A stretch of 64,000 bases of DNA from CAMDKS01 sp964402975 (lineage in GTDB: Bacteria > Bdellovibrionota_B > Oligoflexia > Oligoflexales > RGVZ01). The position numbers and the translations under genes are program-made. Below the pieces are notes generated by a model. It made no database searches. It worked only from the letters and a program-made list of their open reading frames with translations, and was not told the DNA's origin. Shown piece by piece: positions 16,195 through 24,211 of the stretch. How positions within the stretch are numbered: the stretch's first letter is position 1; each line of letters opens with the position of its first letter. Location of the stretch: contig CAYOEM010000004.1 of the NCBI GenBank assembly GCA_964402975.1, forward strand, positions 62,001 to 126,000. The letters are read 5' to 3'.

Positions 16195-19086
16195 CTAGTT
16201 CTTTGCTTTTGTTTGGGCCAGTTCCTCGTGCACGATCCGACTAAATGTCGCACCCCGATCTTCAAAATTCCGAAATTCATCAAAACTGGCACATCCAGGA
16301 CTGAACAATATGTCCCACTTATTGTCTCTTGCCAGGCGAAGGGCGCGCAAGGTGGCGTCAGCCATTTTATTGAAAATTTCACACTTTAGCCCCTCCGGTG
16401 CTTGAGAGGCGATGGTCTGTGCGGATGCGCCAAATGTAATCAGAGTTTGAATTTTGCCTCGAGCGCTTAGTAGCGGGACGTATGACTCCCCTTTTCCTTG
16501 GCCGCCCATCATTAAAATCGTTGGCCGCGACATCATGCTGAGTGCCGAAAGCGTGCTCTCCAGATTAGTTGATTTGCTATCATTTATTATTTTGATCTCG
16601 GAACTTTCGAATACCGTTTGGCACCGATACGGCAAGCCCTTAAAGCTACCGAGCGCTTGAAGGCTATCACGCACACCAACGCCAAACAGAGTCTCGATCA
16701 TAATGGATGAGAATATAGCATTCATATGATTGTGAGAACCGACCAAACCAAACTCAAGGAGATTAAAAATTTGCCCGCCGACTTGAATCCTGCCGTCACG
16801 TAGGTCAATAGCCTCGGACTGAGACGGAGTTTTTTTCGCAGAAGCACCAGGGCCTACAATGACGATTCGCCCATCCGGCCAGTCGATAGTTTGGGAGAGG
16901 GCAAAGTCAGCAACGTCTGAGCTTAGAAGTAGAACGCCGCCAGGCTTAAGCCATTTGGTTATTTTCCACTTCGCACGAAAGTAGTTCTCCATCGTCTTGT
17001 GCCGCGCGAGGTGGTCAGGGGAAAAGCTCGTGATAGCGACGCCTTCAGATGACCAAGACCGGCTACCTTCCAGTTGGTAGCTACTTAATTCGATAACAAC
17101 CGAGTCTCTAGAGGACGCGCGCCTCAAGTTCAAAGCCGAAGGTGGCAGCCCGATGTTGCCGCATGCGCGGATGGATAAATTTAAAGAGTGGCCCACATGC
17201 TCTGTCATTGCGACTGTGGTGGACTTTCCGTTTGTCCCGGTAACGCCCAATATTCGTCCTGGAAAACCATCAAGACCAAGGTCAATCTCTGATATGACGG
17301 GTAAGCCGAGCTGGGCAGAAGTCTTATAGATGTGGTGGTCTAGAGGAACGCCAGGACTGGAAACAACGGCCGAAAAAGCACTCCAAGCTAGATCGGACAA
17401 CCCACGCACTTGAACCTTGTCGCGCAAGGCTTCTGGCAAAACGAACGTCTTGTCGTCACTGATCGTCACTCTGTCGCCAAAGTGGATTAAGTGCTCCGCC
17501 GCCGCGAAACCACTGACGCCAGCACCGAAGACTAGCCAAGACCTTGGAGTCTTAAGGGACTCTAAAGCTACCGATTGATCACTAAAGGGAAGTTTTTTGG
17601 CGCCAATTATTTGGTAGTCTTCATGCCCCTTGCCTGCAACGAGGACAGTGTCTCCGCCGCAAAATGACGCAATAGCCGCGCCGATGGCCACTTTGCGGTC
17701 CACGATAACCTGTAGAGATTGAGCTTCAAAGGCTTTGGCCGCAGCGCTGGTCTCCACTCCAGCGACAATGTCGTCGACGATAGATTTTGGGTCCTCGGTT
17801 CGTGGGTTATCGCTAGTGATATAGGCGGCGTCAGCCTTTTCGTAGGCGATTTTTCCCATAATCGGGCGCTTCGATCTATCTCGGTCACCTCCACAGCCAA
17901 ATACAACACAAAGACGTCCCGCCGGGTCGTGCAGATTGTTGAGAGCCTTTTCCAAAGCGTCGGGAGTATGAGCGTAGTCTACAAAAACCAGAGGCCGCCA
18001 AGGCCGATCGCCGTCGCGTATTATCTCAAGACGCCCCGGCACTGGCTCCAGACAACCATCCGTGATTTCATCTGCGAGGGTTTTTATGGGCAATTCACTG
18101 ATCTTACTAACTAGTATCACCGCAAGTGCAAAGTTCTGTCCAAATACGTCTCCAATCATCGGAATATCGAACCGATGAGTGCCGGCCGATGAAAATAACA
18201 CCACCTCGCTTCGGCCAATACTTCGGTGCATCTTATAAGCAACTGCAAAGTCTGATTTTGATGACGATGGTCCGTAGGTCAGAAAATTTGCCAAGCCCCC
18301 CCTCATCGCCGAAATTTTTGGCCAAGATAATAAGCTTTCATGAAATAAAGCTGGAGCATTTGGCTTAAGAAACTTTTTAAATAGGGTTAATTTTGCATCT
18401 AGATAAGCATCCATGGTTTTGTGAAAATCTAAATGATCTTGACTAAAGCTTGTGAAACCAGCTGCCGCGAAACGAATGGGCCAAACTTTTCCTTGGATAA
18501 GAGCATGGCTGGAAACCTCCATAGCGACGTACTCAACGCCACTTTCAAGTAATTCCTTTAACGTTGGAAACAAAACGTCGGGATCCGGCGTCGTATGAGC
18601 TGTTTCTGTCTTTTTGCCGTCGACAATTATTCCGAGTGTGCCGATGATGGCGCAGCGCTTGGAGATGGCTCTAAAAATTGATCCTACCATCCAGGTTGAG
18701 CTAGTTTTTCCATTTGTCCCGGTGATCCCTATGATTTTTAAATTATTTGCTGGATGACCACAAAACATGGACTCTAATTGCGCCCAAGCCGCCCTCGACG
18801 ATGTCACGCGAATAACGGCGTCTGCGCGAATGGCATCAAGTTTGACATCCCGGCTCTCGATAATTGCTACGGATATATTGTTTGGCGATAATTTCAGGAA
18901 TTCATGACCGTCGTGTGTGGTGCCACGGAGGGCGCAGAATATCAATCCCGGCGCGATTTTTCTCGAGTCAGCAACGACACCAGTCAAAAAAACGTCTTTT
19001 TGTGGTGACCGCAGTGGCTCCGGGGCAAGGCCCGCACCACTCAGCTCATTAATAATTAATTTAAAGTCGACGCCGCTTTTTGTCAT
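16195..19086 (-). CDS. murE-murD: MurE-MurD fusion: UDP-MurNAc-tripeptide synthetase joined to D-glutamate ligase
   Basis: One 963-residue frame encodes two complete Mur ligases that catalyse consecutive steps in reverse order of the polypeptide. Residues 1 to about 510 are MurE: P-loop GITGTNGKT (120-128), the carbamylated-lysine motif around K232 (DAKLTLF), and DNPR (426-429), which marks specificity for meso-diaminopimelate. Residues from about 513 are MurD: Rossmann start WLVFGAGVSGFAAAEHL, P-loop GVTGTNGKST (614-623), DSKSTN (836-841) and the terminal LFSPGCASFDEFRNFEDRG. The junction is near base 17550 with almost no linker. ATG at 19086 is preferred to an in-frame GTG at 19092. The start overlaps ftsI, and ftsW follows. 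murF and mraY, usually between murE and murD, are missing. Confidence 0.93.
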   Translation of the reverse strand: MTKSGVDFKLIINELSGAGLAPEPLRSPQKDVFLTGVVADSRKIAPGLIFCALRGTTHDGHEFLKLSPNNISVAIIESRDVKLDAIRADAVIRVTSSRAAWAQLESMFCGHPANNLKIIGITGTNGKTSSTWMVGSIFRAISKRCAIIGTLGIIVDGKKTETAHTTPDPDVLFPTLKELLESGVEYVAMEVSSHALIQGKVWPIRFAAAGFTSFSQDHLDFHKTMDAYLDAKLTLFKKFLKPNAPALFHESLLSWPKISAMRGGLANFLTYGPSSSKSDFAVAYKMHRSIGRSEVVLFSSAGTHRFDIPMIGDVFGQNFALAVILVSKISELPIKTLADEITDGCLEPVPGRLEIIRDGDRPWRPLVFVDYAHTPDALEKALNNLHDPAGRLCVVFGCGGDRDRSKRPIMGKIAYEKADAAYITSDNPRTEDPKSIVDDIVAGVETSAAAKAFEAQSLQVIVDRKVAIGAAIASFCGGDTVLVAGKGHEDYQIIGAKKLPFSDQSVALESLKTPRSWLVFGAGVSGFAAAEHLIHFGDRVTISDDKTFVLPEALRDKVQVRGLSDLAWSAFSAVVSSPGVPLDHHIYKTSAQLGLPVISEIDLGLDGFPGRILGVTGTNGKSTTVAMTEHVGHSLNLSIRACGNIGLPPSALNLRRASSRDSVVIELSSYQLEGSRSWSSEGVAITSFSPDHLARHKTMENYFRAKWKITKWLKPGGVLLLSSDVADFALSQTIDWPDGRIVIVGPGASAKKTPSQSEAIDLRDGRIQVGGQIFNLLEFGLVGSHNHMNAIFSSIMIETLFGVGVRDSLQALGSFKGLPYRCQTVFESSEIKIINDSKSTNLESTLSALSMMSRPTILMMGGQGKGESYVPLLSARGKIQTLITFGASAQTIASQAPEGLKCEIFNKMADATLRALRLARDNKWDILFSPGCASFDEFRNFEDRGATFSRIVHEELAQTKAKN

Positions 19087-20935
19087 GGGCACTTTCTTTA
19101 GAATTGGACGCCCGCTTTACTGGAGCTTTTGCCGAAATTTTTCGAATCGACAATGAATTCTTGTCAGGGGCGACATTCAGATATCGCAGACTTCTTTGAG
19201 CAATCTCCGCGAATACCGGCCCGGCGAGAAGGCCACCATACGCGGGGCGTACCGCGGGCTCATCTATCATGACATATATGACCAGATATGGATCAACCAC
19301 AGGGGCGAAACCGGCGAAACTCGATATGCGCTTTTCTGGCGAGTAAGCCTTCAATATCGGATCGACCTTCTCGGCGGTACCTGTTTTTCCGCCCGATGTG
19401 TAGTCGGGCGTTTCTGCGAGACTGGCGGTACCCCGAGGATCTGTGACCACTCGGGCGAGAATTTTCCTCATATCGGCGGCTGTTTCGATGCCAATAACAT
19501 GGGACGTCGATTCGGGCGTGGCGGCGAAGACAATGTCGCCATTTGGGCTCATTATTCTGTCCACCAAGATGGGGCGCATGAGGTTTCCGCCGTTGGCTAA
19601 AGCCCCGTAAGCCATCGCAATTTCAAGCCCGTTAACCGTCATCCCTTGTCCGAATGCAACATTTGCAAAGCGTATGGGTTTCCAAGTTGCTGGCTTTGAA
19701 ATGTTGCCCTTGATGACTGGTGGAAATGTTTCCGAGATGGCCAGACCGCCAGAAAATCCAAAGGCCACCAGCGAATCAAAAAGACCTTGTTTACCGAGGC
19801 GGTTAGCTATCTTGAATGTACAAATATTACTTGAGCGAATGATCGTCTCAGCCGTTGTTAGCGTCGAGGCTGGGTGATCGTCACGAAACACCGTTCCACC
19901 CGCTTTGTAAACGCCATTTTCGCAATTATGTTGCTCGTTTATTGAGACTTTGTTTTGCTCCAACGCGGCAGCTATTACAAAGGGCTTCATGACCGAACCG
20001 GGTTCAAACTGATCGAGTAAAGCAAAGTTGCGAGTGTGTTCAGTCTTAGCAGTTGCAATGTTGTTAGGATCAAAGGTGGGATAGTTCGCCAAGGCAAGAA
20101 TTTTACCAGTGTGAGGATCGGTTACAATCGCAAAACCACTTTTCGCTTTTGCCGCCTGAACTCCGTTAGCCAGCGCCTCCTCGGCGATTTCTTGTATGGC
20201 GTGGTCCAAGGATAAAAGAATCGTGTGACCGGGTAAATCGGGCGCTGCAGTATCGCTCGTATAAAGTATCGTACGGCCGCGGGCGTCTTTTGAAAGGCTT
20301 ACGGCGGCTTGACGGCCGCCAAGAATGCTTTGAAACTGCCGCTCAATCCCGAGGAGCCCCTGATTTTCGCTGCCCACGGCCCCAACGACATGGGACGCAA
20401 TAGACTGCAAGGGGTAAAGGCGCGTCGCTTCATTGACTAGGTAGACACCTTTCAATGACAAGGCTTCAACTTTTTGAGCCGTCGCAGGGTCGATTTTGCG
20501 CTTAAGCCAAGCAAAATAGGCCGTCTTGTCACCGACCTCCTTAATCTTTTCTTTCGGGATACCCAATAGTTCGCTCATTTGACGCAGTTGCTGACCTGAT
20601 GGAGCAAATACCCTTGGATTGATTGCAACGGACGGCTTTTTGAGGCTGATGGCCAACGGATGGCCGGTTCTATCAAGAATCGGTCCGCGATACGGCGCAA
20701 GTTCCAGGTGTTGTTCATATTGCCTTTGCGCAATTCTGCGTAATGCCTCAGCAGAGGGAGGGAACAGTTGAATCACGGCAGCTCTTAATATGAGGCAACC
20801 GAACGCCCCAAGCAGGAAAGCGGCTAGGATTGAGGCGCGGGAGATGTCGAAGCCGCGTAAGCCATGATCACCTCGTGATTTATCGGCACGAAAGCGCGAA
20901 AGTAGTTTAGTGACTGGTCCTGCAAGGCGCCTCAC
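19061..20935 (-). CDS. ftsI: Division-specific transpeptidase FtsI (PBP3-type)
   Basis: Class B penicillin-binding protein that cross-links septal peptidoglycan. The 624-residue product has a basic cytoplasmic tail, a membrane helix at about residues 35-55, the PBP dimer/pedestal domain beginning with YRGPILDRTGHPLA, and a transpeptidase domain with all three motifs: S314-x-x-K317 (EPGSVMKP), SSN at 368-370 and KTG at 517-519. A Lys/Arg-rich tail of some 30 residues follows the domain. The start is GTG overlapping the ftsL stop (GTGA). The 3' end overlaps murE by 26 bases. Confidence 0.95.
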   Translation of the reverse strand: MRRLAGPVTKLLSRFRADKSRGDHGLRGFDISRASILAAFLLGAFGCLILRAAVIQLFPPSAEALRRIAQRQYEQHLELAPYRGPILDRTGHPLAISLKKPSVAINPRVFAPSGQQLRQMSELLGIPKEKIKEVGDKTAYFAWLKRKIDPATAQKVEALSLKGVYLVNEATRLYPLQSIASHVVGAVGSENQGLLGIERQFQSILGGRQAAVSLSKDARGRTILYTSDTAAPDLPGHTILLSLDHAIQEIAEEALANGVQAAKAKSGFAIVTDPHTGKILALANYPTFDPNNIATAKTEHTRNFALLDQFEPGSVMKPFVIAAALEQNKVSINEQHNCENGVYKAGGTVFRDDHPASTLTTAETIIRSSNICTFKIANRLGKQGLFDSLVAFGFSGGLAISETFPPVIKGNISKPATWKPIRFANVAFGQGMTVNGLEIAMAYGALANGGNLMRPILVDRIMSPNGDIVFAATPESTSHVIGIETAADMRKILARVVTDPRGTASLAETPDYTSGGKTGTAEKVDPILKAYSPEKRISSFAGFAPVVDPYLVIYVMIDEPAVRPAYGGLLAGPVFAEIAQRSLRYLNVAPDKNSLSIRKISAKAPVKRASNSKESAHDKKRRRL

Positions 20936-21189
20936 CTTTTCACAGCCCCCTCATGCACAGTTTTTGCAGGCGTTTCAGCGAGGTCTTCAAGTTTCTTTCG
21001 GGTTGTTAGTCGCGCTAATTCGCCCGTCAGAGAGCTACGATCCTCGAGAAGGCGGCCCTCTGTGGTTTTTAGCTGCCCAAGATCATAAGCCACGCCCGTG
21101 GTGAGGCTTCTAAAGTGTACCCTTGCGAAGGCAGCGCAGGATAAAACCAAAGTCCATAGAATCGCCAGACGAACGGTTAATTTACGCAT
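20932..21189 (-). CDS. ftsL: FtsL-like small divisome protein
   Basis: A 85-residue bitopic protein with a hydrophobic helix at about residues 5-23 and a following helical, coiled-coil-like periplasmic segment (LGQLKTTEGRLLEDRSSL). FtsL has little sequence conservation; the call rests on size, topology and place between rsmH and ftsI. The ATG has AAGGGGCG about 8 bases upstream, and the stop overlaps the ftsI GTG by four bases. Together with FtsB and FtsQ it would recruit FtsW-FtsI. Confidence 0.82.
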   Translation of the reverse strand: MRKLTVRLAILWTLVLSCAAFARVHFRSLTTGVAYDLGQLKTTEGRLLEDRSSLTGELARLTTRKKLEDLAETPAKTVHEGAVKR

Positions 21190-21255
21190 GTTCTAGACGC
21201 CCCTTCCTAATTCAAATAATGAACGGACTTCTTTTTCAAATTAAAGATCAAATTA

Positions 21256-22251
21256 TTATAAACATTCTTTGATCAAACGGATAGCTCGTAGCTTGGCACT
21301 GCGAGAGCGCGGATTTTCTTCCACCTCTTCTGTTGATGGAACAATCGGGAATGGACGAATAAGTTCCGCGCACGCAGAATGCCCCTTGGCGAGTTCCTCT
21401 GCAGTCAGAACAACATCCCTAGGCAAGCGATTATCCTGGTTTTTCCCCGCGAGCTTCTGCATGCCGAGCTTTACGATACGGTCTTCTAAAGAATGGAACG
21501 TGATAATGGCTAAAACACCGCCTGCGCTGAGCGCCCGCGGCGCTCCCGACAGCAGCTGCTCAAGTTCAGACAGCTCTTGGTTGATGAAAATACGCAGGCC
21601 TTGAAACGTCTTTGTGGCAGGGTGTTTGCGGCTTTCCTTTTTCCAAGCGACCCTTGAAGCTATAAGGTCTGCCAAGTCTTTGGTGGTTGCAAGTGGCCGC
21701 TTAGCGCGCTGTTCGCAAATGATTTTAGCGATAAATCGTGATTTGGGCTCTTCGCCAAACTTGTAAATTACGTCAGCAATTTCAGACTCACTCGCCGAGG
21801 CTAAATACTCAGCCACGCTCTGCCCGGCCGACTGGTTCATTCGCATATCCAGAGGACCCACGGTCTGAAATGAAAAACCTCGTCCCGGTTCATCTAAATG
21901 ATGGCTAGATACGCCAATATCCGCCAAAACCCCGTCGACCTTCTTTGCCAGCTGATAGGAATCGAGAATCGAATATATATCACTGAATACACCGCGATGA
22001 AGAGTCAAACGCCTAGATCTAATGAAGTCTTCGAATTTTTTTGTGGCGTTCTCAATCGCAACCGGATCCCGGTCAAAAGCCACAACTCTTCCATTTGGCG
22101 CACTAGCTTTGAGTAGAGCATATGTATGGCCACCGCCGCCCAACGTGCAGTCCACGTAAGTTCCGCCGGATTTGGGCGCAATGACGTCAAGCGATTCTTT
22201 GAGAAGGACGCTAGTATGACGGTAGTCTGCTTGCGGCGTAGTTATTGTCAA
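21256..22251 (-). CDS. rsmH: 16S rRNA (cytosine-1402-N4)-methyltransferase RsmH (MraW)
   Basis: SAM-dependent methyltransferase acting on C1402 of 16S rRNA, usually the second gene of dcw clusters after mraZ. The 331-residue product has HTSVLLKESLDVI at the N-terminus, the SAM-binding TLGGGGHTYALL (residues 36-47), LADIGVSSHHLD with the GFSFQ..GPLDMRM signature, and FHSLEDRIVK near the C-terminus. The frame begins at a TTG with AGGA nine bases upstream, and I see no in-frame ATG before it. No mraZ is found upstream, where a 410-base non-coding region begins. It is the first gene of the minus-strand division cluster. Confidence 0.95.
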   Translation of the reverse strand: MTITTPQADYRHTSVLLKESLDVIAPKSGGTYVDCTLGGGGHTYALLKASAPNGRVVAFDRDPVAIENATKKFEDFIRSRRLTLHRGVFSDIYSILDSYQLAKKVDGVLADIGVSSHHLDEPGRGFSFQTVGPLDMRMNQSAGQSVAEYLASASESEIADVIYKFGEEPKSRFIAKIICEQRAKRPLATTKDLADLIASRVAWKKESRKHPATKTFQGLRIFINQELSELEQLLSGAPRALSAGGVLAIITFHSLEDRIVKLGMQKLAGKNQDNRLPRDVVLTAEELAKGHSACAELIRPFPIVPSTEEVEENPRSRSAKLRAIRLIKECL

Positions 22252-22416
22252 AGCCAGTGTCCTGCATTCATCGTGTTTTATAAAGATCGGATGTCACGTT
22301 AGTTTAATTGAAATCAAATATTAAATAAACGACCACCACCGCCCAACGCAGAAACAAAAAATAAAATTAAATTAAAAAATTTTTTGCCACAGCGATGAAT
22401 GATTTGGGAATAATTT

Positions 22417-22456
22417 GCCTGATCAGCAGCGCCCGATCAGCAGCAAGCCTGATCAC
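22417..22456. repeat. Direct repeats with GATCAGCAGC and GCCTGATCA units
   Basis: GATCAGCAGC occurs at 22421-22430 and again at 22435-22444, a 14-base period. GCCTGATCA occurs at 22417-22425 and 22447-22455, a 30-base period, and contains the palindrome TGATCA. The array lies in the gap between rsmH and the LysM gene and may be a set of protein-binding sites. No function is proven. Confidence 0.55.
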
Positions 22457-22484
22457 TAGGGGCCCCGAACGGCTTGGGGGCCAA

Positions 22485-22499
22485 TAGTTTTAAAAACTA
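22485..22499. promoter_or_regulatory. 15-base palindrome, possible operator
   Basis: TAGTTTT and AAAACTA flank a single central A, giving a perfect 7+1+7 inverted repeat. It follows a GC-rich hairpin (GGCCCC at 22461-22466 with GGGGCC at 22477-22482). The site is 163 bases before the LysM gene start, where a regulator could bind. The combination could also be a poor terminator, but no T-run follows. Confidence 0.35.
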
Positions 22500-22661
22500 A
22501 GTGTGTGAATAGGCTGTCGTGAACGAGCTTCTAGAGCGCTTGGGTGTGAAACCCTTGCCCATTGCGGGGATTTCGCGCGTATTTCAAAATTAAAGCAGGA
22601 AAAATTTCTGCCGAGAAACGACATGAGGTTTTTCTAAACAATTTTTTTGGGAGGTGCGAAC

Positions 22662-23714
22662 ATGAGGTTCAAATGGAGGCGTCGCTTAGCGGTGACAGCT
22701 TTCGCTCTGAGCTTGATGTTGCCGTTTGCTGGATGCTCCAGCCAACAGCAACAAGCGTCAGACGAAGTGGCCGCTGAGGGACAAGGTGGACAAGAAGAGG
22801 GAGGCCAGCAGTCTGAAACCGCTGCCGCTCAAGCGCAAGGCGGTGAAAACGCCGAAGGCGGAGAGGCGACAGCGCAAGCTGCCCCGAACAACGCAGCACC
22901 AGCAGAAGGAGAATCTTCTGAGGGTGGAGAGAACGTTGTTAGCAATGATGCGGCTGCTCCTGCAGAGGAGGGCGCAGACGCTGAGGCACAAGCTTTATCG
23001 GGAGAAATAAATGCTTCCGCTGAAGGACAAGCATCAGCCGAGCAACCGGCAGCCGACGCTGCTACAGCCGACGCAGGCGGTGGGACCGCGGCACCGGCAG
23101 AAGGTGCGGCAGCTGAGGGCGCAGCGACAGCAGCGGCTCCAGCCGAGGCAGCACCAGCGGCACCCGCTGAAGCGGCGGCCCCAGGTCTTCCTCAAATGAA
23201 CTCGAAAATGGCATATGTTGTTGAGGCGGGTGACACTCTTGGCAAGATTGCGACAAAAATCTACGGCGATCAAAAGCGCTGGAGAGATATCGCGAACTTG
23301 AGCGGCATGTCGAACCCAAATCACATCTATCCAGGCGACGTTGTTTATTACACTCTGGAAGATTCCAGCCGTAACTTTGCGTCAGCTTATGAAAGCATCA
23401 AGCGTGCAAAAGAAATTGTTCGCGAAGGCGACACTTTGGCCGCAATTTCTAAGCGCGTATATGGCACATCTAAAGCTTGGAGACATATCTGGCGTCAAAA
23501 CGATAATATCGACAACCCAGATCAGTTGACAGCCGGTATGCCGGTTTACTACGTGGAAAAAGGTGCGTTTAGCGTTGCGTTGAATAAAGTGAAAGCCATC
23601 GAAGTTGCCAAAGTGCAAAAACTTGATGCGACAAAAGGATTCAAGGCAGCAGGTTCTGTTAAAAAGTCGAACACGGTCGTTAAAGTTCCAGTATTTATGG
23701 GCAAAAGCGTTTAA
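22662..23714 (+). CDS. LysM-domain lipoprotein with a long low-complexity Ala/Glu/Gly linker
   Basis: A 350-residue predicted lipoprotein. A basic start MRFKWRRRL, a hydrophobic helix and the lipobox LPFAGC (Cys25) indicate signal peptidase II processing. Residues 26 to about 180 are almost only Ala, Glu, Gly, Gln and Pro, likely a flexible tether across the periplasm. Two LysM modules follow: one beginning AYVVEAGDTLGKIATKIYGD (about 187-235) and one with IVREGDTLAAISKRVYG (about 253-300). LysM binds N-acetylglucosamine in peptidoglycan, so the protein may bridge membrane and wall. The ATG is chosen because GGGAGG lies 7 bases upstream; a TTG five codons earlier overlaps that site. No catalytic domain is seen. 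Confidence 0.85.
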   Translation: MRFKWRRRLAVTAFALSLMLPFAGCSSQQQQASDEVAAEGQGGQEEGGQQSETAAAQAQGGENAEGGEATAQAAPNNAAPAEGESSEGGENVVSNDAAAPAEEGADAEAQALSGEINASAEGQASAEQPAADAATADAGGGTAAPAEGAAAEGAATAAAPAEAAPAAPAEAAAPGLPQMNSKMAYVVEAGDTLGKIATKIYGDQKRWRDIANLSGMSNPNHIYPGDVVYYTLEDSSRNFASAYESIKRAKEIVREGDTLAAISKRVYGTSKAWRHIWRQNDNIDNPDQLTAGMPVYYVEKGAFSVALNKVKAIEVAKVQKLDATKGFKAAGSVKKSNTVVKVPVFMGKSV

Positions 23715-24211
23715 TAAATCAGCCACCCGATGCAAAACTGGCAAACGTGCAGGGTCGGCAATGAAGATGATGTAAGACGTGATAAAAAGAAGCCTCTAAA
23801 GTTGCAATATGCCGTACTTAAGAAGCACAAACGTCAAGATGTAAAGCCAGAAGAATGTAAATTGAGCAAGAAGGGCTGCGTAATTAGATTTGAGATTGTT
23901 GTTATTGTTTTTTGTTAGGCCATCATAATAGGCGCCACCCGGGAAAAGTGGCTTAAGAAAACGACGATCCTAACGATTCAAATCAAACACCGCATCCAAC
24001 AGCTCGACCCGCCAGAGCTCCCTTACCCGCGAGCTATCTAAACCCCATCTCCGAAAAATTCTCTATTTATACCACTGCGACTGCCTAATCACAGCGCCCG
24101 CGCTAGCTATGCGAAAGTACCAAGCTTTTTGAATTTGACTAGTCACTGACTAGGCAAAGTTGATTAAGCAACGGTTGAATAGTCAGGGGCGACTAGGTGG
24201 ACCCCGCACCT
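23715..24211. other. Convergent intergenic region of about 500 bases without a supported gene
   Basis: This lies between the ends of the LysM gene and murU. A 62-codon frame at 23730-23918 has no ribosome binding site and Lys-rich, uninformative sequence, so I do not call it. A small GCCAC/GTGGC hairpin occurs at 23933-23953, and a perfect 15-base palindrome at 24139-24153. No clean intrinsic terminator with a T-run is visible. A non-coding RNA is possible but nothing in the sequence shows one. Confidence 0.5.
24139..24153. repeat. 15-base perfect palindrome downstream of murU
   Basis: CTAGTCA and TGACTAG flank one central C. Related GACTAG/AGTC words recur nearby at 24180-24196 (ATAGTCAGGGGCGACTAGG). 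It lies between two convergent gene ends, so it may act in termination or be a protein site, though neither strand has the T-run expected of an intrinsic terminator. Confidence 0.4.

Larger units (their letters stand above)
22252..22661. other. Non-coding divergent region between rsmH and the LysM lipoprotein gene
   Basis: About 410 bases with no credible gene. It must hold the promoters of rsmH (leftward) and of the LysM gene (rightward). Visible structure: an AT-rich block at 22311-22385, three GATCA-containing repeats at 22417-22456, a hairpin of GGCCCC with GGGGCC at 22461-22482 and a 15-base palindrome at 22485-22499. A weak rightward promoter candidate is TTGCCA at 22385-22390 with AATAAT 19 bases downstream. 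I find no convincing consensus promoter for rsmH. Confidence 0.6.

Noticed and set aside
22417..22456. GATCAGCAGC repeats as a CRISPR array
   Set aside because: Units are only about ten bases with 4- to 6-base gaps, too short for repeats and spacers.
22669..22991. Antisense and shifted open frames in the LysM gene
   Set aside because: They arise from the Ala/Glu/Gly low-complexity coding bias and have no motif or start site.
23730..23918. A 62-codon frame after the LysM gene
   Set aside because: No ribosome binding site, Lys-rich and motif-free, and short; not enough to support a gene.
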